Below are positions 46,337 through 61,479 of a DNA stretch of 64,000 nt, piece after piece. Position 1 is the stretch's first letter. Each line of letters opens with the position of its first letter. The notes under the pieces are model-generated. The model saw nothing but the letters and a program-made list of their open reading frames with translations. It was not told where the DNA came from and did no database searches. A program made the translations under genes and the position numbers. Origin of the DNA: Cavia porcellus. Its lineage: Eukaryota > Chordata > Mammalia > Rodentia > Caviidae. The DNA lies in assembly GCF_034190915.1 (NCBI RefSeq), contig NW_026947506.1:15871501-15935500 (forward strand), written 5' to 3'.

Positions 46337-49300
46337 GTTTAATCCTTCTTTATGCAGTTGTGTGAGTTCTTTTCCTTTTTGTACATTGAATAGTAAAAGT
46401 CTGGGGAAATTTGAGAATGGCCAGATGACTTGAAGCCCACCCATGTGCTGGACATCCCAGATTTATATTCGCACTAAGCAACTTCAGGAATGGGAGAGGA
46501 ACAACACCCAGGACTTGAACATTTGGACGAAAGGAATTACCTGTGAAGCATCTTTTTGCTCCTTTGTGTATGACAGAGGGACATTGGCATGCATTCTAGG
46601 CACTGGCCTACACATACCAGCAGTGATAGTGCAAGAACTGTCTGCCTCTGAAGGAGCATACCAATCATCAGGTTCCTGGGCCAAAGAGAGGGAAAAGTGT
46701 TCCATTTTAAGAAAAACGAAAAGTTAGAGAAAAAATAATAGAGACAATTTGTGTATTACACAAGAATTCATGTTTGGGGAGCAAATTTTAATCCTTTCAA
46801 CTTTGCCAATATAAAGGTGCTAGTAAACATGCCTCCTTGTTGTACAAAATCCAAGGGAGTCCTTACACTGTTAACAGTTATTGCTTGCAAGAACACAATA
46901 TACATTCTTTTCCTATCTTAAAAATGAGGGATGGGGGATAAAAGAGGCATTAGGAGTTTTATGTGGAAGATGATTGTTTTGACAATTTTACCTTTAACAG
47001 CAATCACTGTTGGTGGTGTTTTGGAACCACTCTGGACATTTCAATTTCATGGGCGTTTAAGGACACATGAGAGTAGAACCTCACTTGTCTTCAACAGGTG
47101 CATAGTGATATAAAAATGTGTAGCCCTCAATTATACATCAACTTTAATGGCACTCTATGAGAATGCAAATGTGAGATAGCAACTTGTATAAATTCTAAAG
47201 AGGCAGGAGGCTCTCCCTGAGGCTCTTCTGCTCTACACTTCCCCATGCTGCCTGCACTTGTTGGTTTCATACACCCGTGTGTTCTTCAACATTGCAACCT
47301 CACTCACAGAAATCTGTCTTTCTTGAGGGCTCCAGCAACAAGATAACAGTGATGAATGCTAAAGAGCATTTCACTCATTTGTCTTCACAAGGTCTATGGT
47401 CCTTAAATATTGTCAGAAAAGTTTTTGAAGCATTTTGATGAATTTATTTCTCTTACATTCCCTTCTCCCTTTTCTTTAAAACCAGAAAATGCAAAGGAAA
47501 GCGACTGAGAGGAAAAATAAACATTTACTATTAAATGCTTTTTAAAAATATTAAGATTCATCAGCTGTCCATAACAAACTAGCTGCCTGTGTTGGAGCTA
47601 TCGCAGTATCTTCTCATTAACCACACCTCCTACAAAGCAGAACATTCAAATATAAAGTGTTTTGTTCTTGGAAATATAAATTATTGCTATTTTTAAAATA
47701 AATCTGCATATTAAAATCAGGGTTCCATCTCTACCTCAAATTAACAAAGAAATAACTGACATAGTGAAAATTCCACTTGTTGAAAGAAATGAAGCAGAGT
47801 GTATTAGAGCCTACAATTGTGCAGGACCAGTGCCAAACTGTGAGACTCCTAGAGTGCAAGTATATGTCACAGTAACTTAATGTCAAATGATTTTGGAGAG
47901 ATAGAAATTAAAAATGAAGCACAAATACACACAAATAGTTTTAATTGCAAAGATAAATGAAGCCATGCAAGGTCTGCAGTTTAGGTGGCTGGAGGCAGGA
48001 TCATTGTGATCTAAGGTCTAGTTTAGCTCTCTGGCAAAAGAGGGAGGTGGGCTCTTAAGAATTTGCAAGTGGTCTTGGGGATGCATAATCGAATCCTTAG
48101 GCTGGTGTCACTCTTTCAGAATCTTTTTGACTGAAAAGTGGTTTGCACCCAGGAAAGAATTGTCTCCCTATATCACAATCCCAGTCACGTAGATTTATGT
48201 GTTTTAAACAATAGCAAAAGATTCTGGTGAAAATGCCACTGTTTGATTTCTCATGCTATAAAAACTAGTTGATGGCAGAAGACCAACAAGCATTTCTCAT
48301 CAATTTTCAGTCCTTTTAAGGAAACAAGGTCCAACTGCACTTGGCAAGACTGAACTCACCTCACCAGCCTATCTGTGTCATCCAAAGATGCCTGGGTACC
48401 ACCCTTTTACCTTTAACAACAATCATTGTTGGTGTGGTTTTGGAACCACCCTGGACATTTAAATTTCATGGGCCTTTAAGGACACATGTGAGTAGCACCC
48501 CAGTTGTTTTCAACAGGTCCATAGTGATATAAAAATAAAGTAATATAAAAATACAAGACATTTCGGGTAAATATTTCAACACTTAGATGACTAAAGCAAA
48601 CAGATTAACAAAGTTTCCAGGTGGCAGTACAGTTGGACACAGTGAAGCTGAGGGACCCACTCCCCTTCCTTCATTCTACTATAAAAACAAATATCTTGAT
48701 TATCAATATGTAAGTTAACTAGGACAGTGAATCATCGAAATTAATGAGAGATGGTGGGGGATGCCAGGAGAATTAGACGGTTCTCACCATAGTGGGAGGC
48801 ACCTTCAGGCAGAGGGATCTGGCCACCAGAGAAGGCAGTTGGAGTACAGCTGTCTGAACACTATGGAGGGCACCTGAGTCTGATTCCTAAAGTACATGAA
48901 GCCTGAATCATTGAGGTTCCTGCTCCTCCTTCTCCTCCATTTTACTGTCTACATTCTGTCAATTCCTGTTGATCTCATCTTTTGGTCTCAAAAGACACAG
49001 TAATATTATTTTTATGATATGTATGCTATGTAATTCTTTTTATTTGTTTACTTATAGTTTAGACAAAAAAAATCTGGTCTATTTTGGGGCCAACTGACTG
49101 TAACAGCTGCCCAATTGATGGATTAGATGTAGCAGCAAGTTTCCCACCGTTGATTTATCATTGTCGAAGGCCATTGTAGAAACCCAGAATTTCTGCACAA
49201 AATATTAGATGGAAACCTGTTCAAGCTCTTCTTTCAAGACTGACAAATGTTTCATTAATGAGAAACCTCCCTAGTGTACCTAATGAAGACACTTATTCAA

Positions 49301-49746
49301 TTTTCTGAATAAAGTTTCCTCTACCATTTAATTGAAAGTCAGTTGACGTGGTAGAATTTTATTAGCTTAACGACACTCTTATTGGGTGTATGTGTGACTG
49401 TGAGTATGGCGGTGCATTTTTGTAAAAAGATCTGTGCATAAGGAAACTCATTTCACCTTATGCAGGAGTATTTGTAGCATCATTTAGCATATATTGGAAA
49501 TGTCAAAATTTACAGAAATAAAATAAGACAAAGTCATTATAATTTAAAGAGTATTTAGAACATAAAGATGTCCAAGGGAGGGCAGAAAATATATAATTTT
49601 GAACTGTACTGATTTTTGTATTTTACTGATACTTAACAATTATGTTAGTTTCAGATATTAAAATTATGAAACAATAGGACTGTTCATTTAACTCACTGGC
49701 GTACATGTTTGCCTGGCAAGTGTCATGTCTGTGAGTTCACACCCTG

Positions 49747-49748
49747 CT

Positions 49749-49819
<71 letters not shown>

Positions 49820-49855
49820 GACAGAGAGAGACAGAGAGAGACAGAGACAGAGATA
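49747..49855. repeat. (TA)n(GA)n compound microsatellite, unit 2
   Basis: As at 30,927, with an expanded gagaca section. Confidence 0.95.
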
Positions 49856-50919
49856 GAAATACATTAGGTGTACCTAAAGAAACAAATCTGTCATATTTTG
49901 CATGCCAATATTAATATAGCAGTACATATGGATTATGTTGAAAGGACTATCAGAGATTAATTCAATAACAGTTGTCTCTCTGGGTGAACCTGTGTTGTGG
50001 CTTGAGCCTGGTGGTTCCACAAAGTCCCATGCAATCATGGAGGCAGGCTTATAGTGTGCCTGAATGACTCATGATCCAAATCTAGGATATTAGGTTTAAG
50101 TGCTACATTCAAGTTTTTGAGTGGACTACATAAAATATAAGTGACTTAAAGATTCTTCTCCTTTTGCTGCTGTTGCTTGTGCTGGTTTCTGCTGCTGAGA
50201 TCTGATACCATCTGCCATGTTTCATTCTGACTTGTAGACTGTGGATTATAGACTGAAGGCTCCAAAGATGGTAAACTGAGTTAATCTTTGGGTCCCTAAT
50301 TTAAAGGTCAAATATTTTGTTTCAACAATGAGACAATAGTAACCAACAGAGAAACTGGCACCAGAGGAATGGATTCCTTTGAATACCTGTCCATGTATTT
50401 CAAGAGCCTTTGGGAATTTCTTGTGGGTAGATTTTGGAAATGTTTGGATGTCTCCTAATGGATAAAGCTATATCCCATTATACTGTTTGCAGCATGAGAT
50501 TCTGCTTAGAACACGGAAGACAAGAATTTTGATAGAAATCGTGATATTCAAGACCAGTTCAAGATGTTTGATCACCAAAATTGAGTATTTATATGATCAA
50601 ACTATGCAATTCCTTCTGCTCTTACTTGGGACCCTGAATAAGCATAGCTTGGGTAGTTTTGCCTGTTATTCTCACAATTGCCTTGTGTAGAGGTGCAGAA
50701 TACAGACTCACTATTGTCCTCTAAACCCTGTGTTACTTACATTGTTCTGTTCTGATATGCTTTGTTGTGTCCCCTTTTGTCTTTATCTCCTTGAAGTTAA
50801 ATTTTTAAAAATTGAAAACTAATAGAGACTTCCCAGATTTTAATATGATTGAACTATTAGGAGTCGTTGAGTGGTTTTAATATGAAAGGAAATGAAGAAA
50901 TAAGCATTTCATAAAGGAA

Positions 50920-51345
50920 ACACAAAGTATATTTATACCACAGAATAGTACTCTGGCAGGAAGGCTGATAATCTTGACTCATTTGTAGAAAAGTGGATGC
51001 ACATGTGGATCCAAAACTGAATGAGGCCATGATATATTTGCACCCATGGTTATAGCAGCATAATTTGTAATCACTAAATGCTGCAAACAACTAAAATGCT
51101 CATCAGTGACAGAGTTGAGGTATTTTTAAACAAAGGAATACTATTCAGCTATAAAAGGATGATCTTGAGGGCTTTGAAGGTAAATGGAGGCAACTTGAGA
51201 CTATCCTCATAAGTGAAATAAGAGTTCCATTAGTAAATATCACATTGTCTTTCTAGTGTAAAAACACAGAAAAAATAATAGATCCTAAATGGATAATGGA
51301 TACTGTGATAATTATAGGGAGGGAAAGTGCTCTAAAGGGTATAAT
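50920..51345 (+). mobile_element. L1 3' end fragment, unit 2
   Basis: Copy of 32,080-32,511. Confidence 0.75.
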
Positions 51346-51397
<52 letters not shown>

Positions 51398-51399
<2 letters not shown>

Positions 51400-53610
51400 T
51401 CTTAGTTACTTTATGCTCTTCACTGAGACAAAATACCTGATGTCCAAATTGGGAAAGGAAATGTTTATTTCTTACAGATTTTGGAGGTTTCAGTCCAGAC
51501 TCAGTTGGCTCAGAGACAGGAGGGCATGGCTGACTGCCGTCCATTGTGGCTGCAAACAGCAAACAGGAACAAGCAAAAAGCAAGATCTACCTTCTTCCTG
51601 CCATTCCATCACATCCTGGCTCCACCCCTATGTGGGTGAAGCACTGACACCATCAATCCAAGCAGTGGACAATAAACCAATCACAAGAACATAATGCAAA
51701 CTCATGAGGCCTGGGGGACACAGACATAAACCACGACATTCCACCCCTGGCCCCCAGGACTCATGTACATCATTTACACAAAGGACATTTAGTCTACCTC
51801 CAAGAGTTGCTAAAGTCCTAAGTTTCAGCACTGCTGAGTAGTCCAAGTCCCAAGTGTCCTCCAAATTCTATGCCAAACTCTTAATTGTAAGCCCCTGTAT
51901 AAACAAAGCAAGGTTAAACAGTTCTGAAATGCAAAGCAACAAGATAAACATTACCATTCCAAAAGTTAAAAACAGGGGAATATAAAGTATTCGAAACAAA
52001 GCAAGTCCAATATCCAGCAGGACACACATTAAGTCCTAGAGTTCCATGCTCAAAATCTGAAGCAATCTTGTTGGCTTGGGTGATTCCACCCCCATGGCAC
52101 TTCTGGCAATTTCAACTCCTGCAGTTTTTTCTTAATTCCTCTCTGCTTGCTTTTTGCAGTTTTCCTTGGATCATCCACATTCCTGGCTTTCCCAAACTTC
52201 TGGGGTCTCCATTGCACCTTTGGCTTCACACTTATATCTTCACAAATTGCCCTCTCAGAGGCACACTGCTTGGCCAGGCAGGCCCTTTGCTATCGAGATA
52301 GAAGACCTCTTACCCTCAGAATTTGTGCATTTTCCTTGCACCTAAAATCAGCACCTTATGGATGCCACCAAGGTTTGCTGCTAGCTGAAGCAGTAGCCAG
52401 TCTTTTCTCTCTCTTGGCTGTAGGGGTCAGTTGCCTGGATCGCAGGGCTCTGTTTACCTGATTGTGATGAAAACTTCTCCATGTTGCCGCCATTCTGGAA
52501 CCTCATGTGGCCTCTGTTGCCATTCTGGAACCTCATGTGGCCTCTGTTGCCATTCTGGAACCTCACTTGGCCTCTGTCACCATTCTGGAGCATGGCACTC
52601 TGCAGCTTTTCCCTCTGAGCAAATTGTTTCACATTTTCCATGAGGCTGCACTGGGTGGGGACCTGCTACCTGGAATTCCCTGGGGTCATTTTTCTTATCT
52701 CTCTGTTTCTCTTCAGGAATGAAAATCTCAACTGTGTCTTTACAATCCACAGCCTTCCTGGAATTTTCCTTCTTGCCAAACTCACAGCATTGTGAATTAT
52801 CCTGCTGGGCTCTTTGCTCTTGATTAGAAACATAAAGCTGGCTGAAAGCCCCCAACAAGAGCCATGCCTCGGTGTGAATGTTTGATTGTTTTTAATTTCC
52901 TTTTCAAGATTAATCAATCCATTGCCCTTTTTCTCAGACTGAGGCAAAGTCTCTGGGCAGGAGCAAAATGCGTACAAACTTTCTGCCAAGCCATAACACA
53001 CATCATGTGGAGTCCAACAACCAATGCAGTCCTTCCAAGCAGAATCCTCCCAAGCCTGGTCTTTACCATGAGGTTTCTATCAGCCTCCTGGTGTGTGCAG
53101 CTCTGACCAGACTCTCCTCTACAGAACAGCATAAGGTTCTCCAGCTCTATGCATCCAGGCAACATGTCAAACCTTTTCCAAACTCTTCCCACAAGCAATT
53201 TCCAAAGCCTCTCAAAAACATGGTCAGGTATAGTTACAGCAAATGACACTACTCCTGGTACAACATTCCATCTTAGTTACTTTATGCTCATCGCTGAGAC
53301 AAAATACCTCATGCCCAAGTTGGGAAAGGAAGGGATTATTTCTTACAGTTTTTGGAGGTTTTAGTCCACACTCATTTAGCTCCCAGGCATGCGGGCATGG
53401 CTGGGCCCCCTTTCACAGTGGCTGCAAACAGCCATCTCAAACCAGCAAAGAGAAAGACACACCTTCTTCCTGCCGTTACATCACATCCTAGCTCCACCCC
53501 CATGTGGGTGTAGCACTGACACCATCAATCCAAGCACTAGACAATAAAACGATCACAAGTGCACACTGCAGATTCATGAGGCATGGGGGACACAGACATA
53601 AACCATGACA
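51398..53610 (-). mobile_element. Full-length MaLR-type element, unit 2 (second site)
   Basis: Copy of 32,560-34,788 beside a (GT)n tract (51,350-51,397), with the same gtgtt duplication (51,393-51,397 and 53,611-53,615). Its 30-base internal repeats (about 52,488-52,595) number about four and keep frame on minus, giving a repeated MRFQNGNRGH unit in the gag-like relic. Confidence 0.88.
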
Positions 53611-54519
53611 GTGTTTAATATAGACGTACATGTTACTAAATTTTGGTTGGAAAACTGAACAGACAGTCTGCACTCTCAATGTTTGAGTGTTTATCCATAT
53701 TTTATGCTTTGATTTTGCAACTTGAAGAACTAATTCTCATAGATCAGTATGTAATATATCAACTAGGTATTTCTTAGTGTTAATTTTTTGAATTCCTTAT
53801 TATTCTACTTTTTTCTATTTTCTTTTCTTCTTTCTTTATCTATTTCAATACAAATAAATCTAAGTGACAGAAGTTGGTCACCAGAGATTAAATATCATAT
53901 TGTTTCTGTTGTTGGATGCATGGAAAGTTAATTAAGGAATGCAATAGAGGATAAATGTTGAGAATTAAGAAGAATTCTTTGAAATAGGGAAGAGAAGAAA
54001 AGAATAGGACGAGGAAAGGAAATGAAGAAATGATTGAGTTATAAAATGGAAATTATTGTAAATGGTGAAGGTAAAATTGAATGAAGGCAGATGAGAAGAA
54101 CATGGGCATAAAGCATAATTTTGATATCTTATGCACAGGTGCACATTCTCTATGTTGACTGTGAACAATATGCCTGAAAAGTATGTAGTACAAGAAAGTA
54201 AAAAAAATAAAACAAATTCAAAAGAAATAGATACAATAAAAACTTTCAGTACATCTCTAATGTGCCATCTGGAAAACAGTGAGTTGGGATTCAGGGCTCC
54301 TTCTATTGAATCCTTGATGGCAGGCCTAGCTGGAAAACAACAAGTTTGCATGGGGAACCACCTCCAAAGGCAAATTCAAGAATGAGAAAATGTCAAAACT
54401 GAGGATGGTAGAAAACTGGAACACACATCTGTGTTTGTGAAAGCAGACAAAAGAGAAGCTTTGGAAGAAATCAAGTGATATCTATCCCTGAAGTGGTAGC
54501 CCTTCTTCCTGGCTTCCTT

Positions 54520-54695
54520 TCGTCTTCCTTCCTTCCTTCCTACATTCCTTCCTTCCTTCTTTCCTTCCTTCCTACCTTCCTTCCTTCCTTCTTTCCTTCC
54601 TTCCTTCCTTCCTTCCTTCCTTCCTTCCTTCCTTCCTTCCTTCCTTCCTTCTTCCCTCCTTCCCTTCCTCCATTCCTTCCTTCCTGCTTTCCTTT
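54520..54695. repeat. CTTCC-rich microsatellite, unit 3
   Basis: Expanded and interrupted relative to the unit 2 copy. It creates a spurious Pro/Ser-rich plus frame. Confidence 0.95.
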
Positions 54696-55997
54696 CATTC
54701 TTTTGGTTTTTGATTCAGGTTAGTATGTAATGCCAAATGCCTTGAAATTGCAATGATTTTCCAGCCTCATCCTCCTGAGTGCTGGGATTATTGATGTGTG
54801 CTAAAACACCTTGCAATTCAGAATTATTGTGTTTGTATTTTGAAGGGGTTAAAATTAAACACAACGAAATAGAACAAAATAGGACATAAGAAAGCAATGT
54901 AAGAGATATAAATTTCAAAGCTAGATGAACTCAGATCTTCACCATCTATAAAATCATCTCTTGTTTTATTCCAAATACTTGTCCATGCCTTGGCTTACAG
55001 AGAAGTCATAAAAAAACATAATATAAAACTGATCTGAACACAATAAGAGAGGCATTTTAGGTCTTCGATACCAGACAACAGGGAAGTCACTAATGACTGG
55101 CCTAGAGTCTCTAGTTCACTTCAAAAAAGTTGTCCATATTTTCAGATATTGAAGCTAAGTTAAAACAACAAGCTAAAATAACACCATTATTTAGAACAAA
55201 GCAAAACACAGATAAAAGTATTGGCCTTCAAAGTGATAATAGAAGCAAATCTCCTCTAAGTTCTATTTTGTTTTGTTTTGTTGTGTTTAATTTTATCCCC
55301 TTAAATTTACAAAAACAAGAATCCTGAGTTGCAGGATGTGGTAGCACACATCTATACTGCCAGCATTCAGTAGGCTGAGGCAGGAAAATCACTGCAATTT
55401 CAAGGACATTTGGCATTTTATAATAACCTGGATCAAAAACCAAAAAAAAAGTAAGGAAAGAAAGAAGGAATTAATAAAGGAAGGATGGAAGGAAGAAGGA
55501 AAGGGAAGAAGAAGAAAGGAAGAAAGACTACCACTTCACAGACAGATATCACTTGCTTCTTTCAAAAGCTTCTCTTTTGTCTGCTTTCACATACTCAGAT
55601 GTGTGTTCCAGTTTTCTACCTGACTCAGAAGTGTTATATACCCTCAGGATCCAGCTCTGCTTTTGAACTAAAAGGCTAAACGCTTAGTCATTGGGGTCTT
55701 TGAGCCCATCATTTTCAGCCACCACTTTTCTTTTACTGGGACACATTCACTTCATCACTTAAAGACACGGGAAACTGCTAACTTATTTACAACTTTTTAT
55801 AATTGATTATTATCCTTAATCATTGCTTTCCAAGTTTAAAATGTAATATTTATGTAATACATATATGGAAATTTGTCCACATCTTATTACTTACATTGGA
55901 AACTAGATGCTATTTATCTCTTTTTCTTTAAGTTTTTGGAGTAAATGTCCACCCAGTAATTTATATTTGGTTATTAAATAGAAGAGTATGAGGTGTA

Positions 55998-58175
55998 GGT
56001 CTTAGTTACTTTCTACTCATTGCTGAGACAAAATACCTGAAGGCCAAGCTGTGAAAGAAAAGGTTTATTTCTTACAGTTTTGGGAGTTTTCAGTCCACAC
56101 TCAGTTGGCTCCAAGGCAGGTGGGCATGGCTAGCCACAGCCCATGGTGCATGCAAACAGCAAACAGGAACCAGCCAAAAGCAAGACATACCTTCTTCTTG
56201 CCATTGCATCATATCCTGCCTCCACCCCTATGTGGGTAGAGCACTGACACCATCAATCCAAGCACTAGGAAATGAACCAATCACAAATACACAATGCAAA
56301 CTCATGAGGCCTGGGGGACACAGACATAAACCATGACATTCCACCCCTGGCCCCCAGGACTCATGTACATCTTTTATACAAAAGACATTTAGTCCACCTC
56401 CAAGAGATGCCAAAGTCCTAACAGTTTCAGCATTGCTGAATAGTCCAAGTCCCAAATTTCCTCCAATATCTATGGCAAACTCTGAACTGTAACCCCCTGT
56501 ACAAATGAAACAAAGTTAAGCGTTTCTGAAATGCAAAGGCACAAGACAAACATTACCATTCCAAAAATTACAAACAGGGGAATATAAAGCATTGGAAACA
56601 AAGCAAGTTCAACATCCAGCAGGACAAACCTTAAGTCCTAGAGTTCCATGCTCAGCATTTGAAGAAATCTGGTTACAAGCTCCAAAAGGCTTGGGTGATT
56701 CCACCCCCATGGCACTTCCTGGGATTTCAGCTTCTGCAGCTTTTTTCTTAAATCCTCTTTGCTCGCTCTTTGTTGCTTTCCTTGGATCATCCACGTTCCT
56801 GGCTTTTACAAACTACTGGGGTCTCCAGTGCACCTTTCACTTCCCCTTTACATCTTCACAAATTGCCCTCCCAGGGTTAGACTGCTTGGTCTCCGAGGCC
56901 CTTTGCAATCAAGGTGGAAGCCATCTTACCCTCAGAATTCGTGCATTTTCCTTGCACCTAAAATCAGCACCTTTTGGATGCTGCCAAGGTCTGCTGCTAG
57001 CTGAAGCAGTAGCCAGGCTTTTCTCTCTCTTGGCTGTAGGGGTCAGTTGCCTGAATCACAGGGCTCAGTTTTCCTGATTGTGAGTAAATCTTCTCTACCT
57101 TGCCGCCATTCTGGAACCTCATGTGGCCTCTGTTGCCATTATGGAGCATGGTGCTCTGCAGCCTTCTCCTCTGAACAAATTCTTTCATCTTTGACATGAG
57201 GCTGCAAAGGGTGGGGACTGGCTTTTTTGGGATGCCCAGGGGCCATCTTTCTTATTTCTCTGTTTCCCATCAACAATCAAAATCTCAACTCTGTCTTTAC
57301 AATCCACAGCTTTTCTGGAATTTTCCTTCTGGCCAAACTCACAGCATTGTAAGTTATCCTGCTGGGCACTTTGCTCTTGATTTGAAACATATAGCTGGCT
57401 GAAAGACCCCAACAATAGTATTGCCACAGCCTCAAGGTTTGATTGCTTTTTAATTTCTTTTTCAAGATTAATCAGTCCATTGACCTTTGCCACAGGCTCA
57501 GGCAAAGTGTCTAGGCAGGAGCAAAATGCAGACAGACTTTTTGCCAATCCATAACACAAACCATGAGGGGGTCCAACAACTAATGCAGTCCTTCTTCCCA
57601 GCATAAACCTCGCAAGCCTGATCTTTACCATGAGGCTTTCTAGCAGCCTGATGGTCTCCTGAGCTCTGGCCAGAATCTCTTCTACAGAACAGCCATAGCT
57701 GTTCCAGCTCTATGCATCCAGGTGACATGTTTGAACCTTTCCAAAGTCGGCTCACAAGCCATTTCCTAAGCCTCTCAAAAAACATGGTCATGTAAATTCA
57801 CAGCAAATGGCCCTGTTCCTGTTTACCAAATTCTGTCTTAGTTACTTTTTACTTGTTGCTGACATAAAGTACCTGAAACCCAAGCTGGAATAGGAAAGGT
57901 TTATTTCTTATAGTTTTTGGAGGTTTGAGTCCACACTCAGTTGGCTCCAAGTCAGGTGGGCATGGCTGGGGTACAGGCCATGGTGGCTGCAAACAGCAAA
58001 CAGGAACCAGCAAAAAGCAAGACATACCTTCTTCCTGCCATTACATCACTTCTTGGCTCCACCCCTATGTGTGTGGAGCACTGACACCATCAATTCAAGC
58101 ACTAGGCAATGAACCAATCACAAATAAACAATGCAAACTCATGAGGCCTGGGGGACACAGACATAAATCCTGACA
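55998..58175 (-). mobile_element. Full-length MaLR-type element, unit 3 (first site)
   Basis: Copy of 37,097-39,274. The left flank keeps gtgta (55,993-55,997), the same bases as at the unit 1 solo LTR; the right flank is gggga. Confidence 0.88.
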
Positions 58176-58180
58176 GGGGA

Positions 58181-60347
58181 GAAACTGCTTACCAGCACCA
58201 GTATCTATTCTACTTTTGGTTTTCTAGTGTTTAGCTGAGCACATTTTGAGCAGATAAACCATATTATCTAAGGTTTTTGTCCAGCGAGTGTGATGATGAG
58301 ATTGGGTTCTATTTGGAAGTGTGCAAATGAAAAGGATCCACATAATTTCTCTAGGATTTCTTACAGACAAGAGTATTTCATCATTATTCATTTTTATTGT
58401 GGGTTTAAACACAAGAAGTCATCTCAGGGACATTTATCTTTTCTATACCCTATATGTGGAATCAGTCATTTCTTCAAAGATTCTGGTATTTCTGTGTGTT
58501 TTGTGCTGATATAATAACGTTTATGAAGCAGTGTAGTTTCTGAAGTAATTTTCTTAGCTCATTGCTTTTGAGATTTAAGAGAATGTTTCAGGCATCTATT
58601 TGTCTAATCTAGGGATGGATGATATAACAGTAGTTATTACTACTGAATTATTCATGGCCTGCATTAGTCTCAAGTGTTATGACTCATTCTTGTGGAGATT
58701 AATTCATTCCTATGTAATTGGACCCATGCCCGTGAGTTGCAACTTTCAATTTTCCTAGGATACAAATGGTGTATGCATGGGGAAAAAAGCACAAGGGTCA
58801 CAGTACAGAAATCTGAGACCACTTGCAGGCCTCTTTCTTGATAGAAATTACAACAAAGCAGGAGGAGAGAGAGAAAGAGCAGGAGGAAGACACATTCCAT
58901 TGGATGTAGCACATTTATATGTAGCACTGGGAGATTCAGTATCATGTGCAACCTCTCCATCTAAGAACTTATCCCTATAACTTGTCTCAGGCACACAATG
59001 ATCTTCAAATTAGAGCAGTAAGCCCTGTGAGTTGACTCAGGAAGACCCTGTTCTTCCTACTAGCCTTGCTTTGGCCACACATGTGATCCATTTTCAGCTT
59101 CAGCTACTCCCCTGAGTGAGCCAGACTTTCTCTACCCCTGATTGTAGTGCTATGATATCCTAATTAACTTGTAGTAGGTTCTAACTCTTTAAGGTTTCAT
59201 TACTCTATTACTGCTACACTATGAACCCAGTTCCTGGAAAATGAAACTTAAGAGTTCAAATCAGCACAAGACTTTGCTCAGTAGCCTAAGCTCCTATTTC
59301 TCAAGCATGTAGTCATGAATTTGATCTCTAGTACCAAAAACAAACAAAAAAAATTTCAAACCATACCAAAACCATGGCAATGTGCAATAATTCAGGCAGC
59401 TGTGCAAACTACTGAGCCCCTGGTCAGCATTTCCATTGTTGAGACAAATATGCTTGACACATAACATAAAGCAGGAGGGGTGGGTTTGATTTGTGTCTTC
59501 AGAGTTTAGGTGGCTCCAGGCAGAAACTTTGTGAAAGAATTCCTGGTAGAGTAAATCTGTTGTTTTCATGGCAAGAAGGAAAGGATCAAAGAGAAAGAGC
59601 AGTGAGAGATTCTCCCCCACCCCAGGAACAGCCACTGCAACTCAGCTCCAGGGGGCCCCAACTCTTAACAGCCCATTCAACTATGAACATCCATGGATGA
59701 ATCCACTCAGAAGTGTAGTTCCCAAGTCGGAGACTCCTAATCTCATCAGATTGATGATTTGGATTAACTGGAACAGAGTCATGTGACCAGTCAATCCAAA
59801 GGTACTTGAAGTGGCAGATAAAAGTGCTGTGTGGAGATATTTGGTTTTAGAATTTCAATTTAGCTGTGCCGAAGTAATCTCAGCCACCTGGTAGTGAAAT
59901 AGGTTTACTAAAATATTTGATAAAGCCTAGGCAATTTAGGAACTTTGTGAGACCTTGTTTCAAACAAAACAATCTGAATTGGTATGATAATCCAAGGTAT
60001 AATCCCCAACACCATTCCTTAAAAAAAAAAAAAAAAAGCAGCCTGTAAAATGGTATTTTAGCGTCTTTAGAAATTGATAATTTTTTTGGATATTCAAGTT
60101 GTTATTGTGCTGTTTTCAACATTATGTTCAGAGCTTTTCTATCTGATACACTACTTCAAATTTCACCTATATTTTATTAAAAATATACTTTTTTCCCAAA
60201 TGTGTAACTTGGTTGTACCTCCAATATGCAGTGGCTTATTTCTATTTTGTATTCTTGTTTATCATCATAATACCACTGCATTACATTGAGTTGTATGAAC
60301 TGCTTGCTTTAGCTTGTTCATGGGACATGAAGTGTGTGTTTGAATAT
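58181..60347. other. Noncoding upstream region, unit 3
   Basis: Very similar to 39,280-41,448. No gene recognised. Confidence 0.7.
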
Positions 60348-60396
60348 CTGTGTGTGTATATGTATGTGTGTGTGTGTATGTGCGTGTGTGTGTGTA
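60348..60396. repeat. (TG)n interrupted microsatellite, unit 3
   Basis: Shorter version of the unit 2 tract. Confidence 0.9.
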
Positions 60397-60562
60397 AATG
60401 GATCCTATGTCTTCAAACATGAATGTAACCCTACAATTGATATCCTCCACACACAATCCATGAGATAATTATTTCTCTAGTAGAGGCAAAGTGGAAGGAG
60501 AGTAGCTGGACACATCCTCCAATAAACATTTTGGTTGTTTTCATAGCATTTTTTCTTCATTC

Positions 60563-60719
60563 TTTTGTCTTTTGTTGACACAGGGTCTTGCTATGCAGTT
60601 CAGGCTGGCCTTGAACTCACTTTGGAGCCCAGGCTGGGCTCCAATTCATAACAATCCTCCAACCTGAGCCTGGGTAATCCCAAGAGCTGGGATTACATGC
60701 TTTAGCCACCATGCCGGGC
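60563..60719 (-). repeat. 7SL-derived SINE, unit 3
   Basis: Copy of 22,832 and 41,672. Confidence 0.85.
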
Positions 60720-61479
60720 TTATAACATTTCTTCTTTATTTAGGACTGAAATTTCAGAATCACTGGCACTTTCTGTTCTTGACAAACTCAGGTAGGATTG
60801 TACTTCCACAGAAGTTTCTCCTAAATGGGGATTTCTTCCTAAACACATGTTTTGGCCACCAGAATTGAGTGTCCATAGGGTTCAGCCTATTCAATTCCTT
60901 TTACTCTTACTTGGAACTTCAAATCCACGAAGATTCCTGCAGTGCAGCCTTATATTCTCACATTTCCCTTTGTAGAATTTCTGAATTTTTATGATGATAT
61001 GGGAGTTTAATTCCTCTCAAGTCTTCAGAAGTCTTTCTGTATTTCTTTCCCTCCTTCATGCATAGTTTGATTACTGTTGATTCTTTATATGTCCTTGTGA
61101 GAAATGATCTAGCTATATAGTTCTCACTGGTCTTAAATTAGCAAGGATCCTCCAACCTCAACCTCTGGAGTGCTGGGATTAGGGGTGTGTACCACCCCGC
61201 CTAGCTGCTGTTGATTCATGAATACTCAAATTTCAGAAACGTGCTTTAACTCTTTAGAAATTAGGCAATAGAAGAAAAAGACCAGTGGCCTTGTTTACAG
61301 TCCCAGAACACAACAGTCTCAGGCAGTAGGATGATGGAAAGTGTAAGGCTTGCTTGGACTACAAGCAAGACACACTTTCAAATTTCAAACAAAGAAATAA
61401 ATGACAAATAAAAAAGAAATTCAAAAGTAGCAAAAAGTAATCTTTTTCTTTAATGAGACAAAATACTGGTGGTGTAAGT

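Larger units (their letters stand above)
45940..50900. other. Noncoding 3' flank of copy 2
   Basis: Near-identical to 27,113-32,060, including the 132-base block pair at 46,986-47,117 and 48,405-48,536. No gene recognised. Confidence 0.75.
35581..54403 (+). repeat. Tandem unit 2 (about 18.82 kb)
   Basis: Head-to-tail copy of unit 1. It starts in a remnant of the inversion axis: inverted arms about 35,581-35,990 and 36,345-36,790 round the spacer. Confidence 0.92.

Noticed and set aside
54475..54723. Pro/Ser/Phe-rich frame of 82 codons.
   Set aside because: Translation of the CTTCC microsatellite only.
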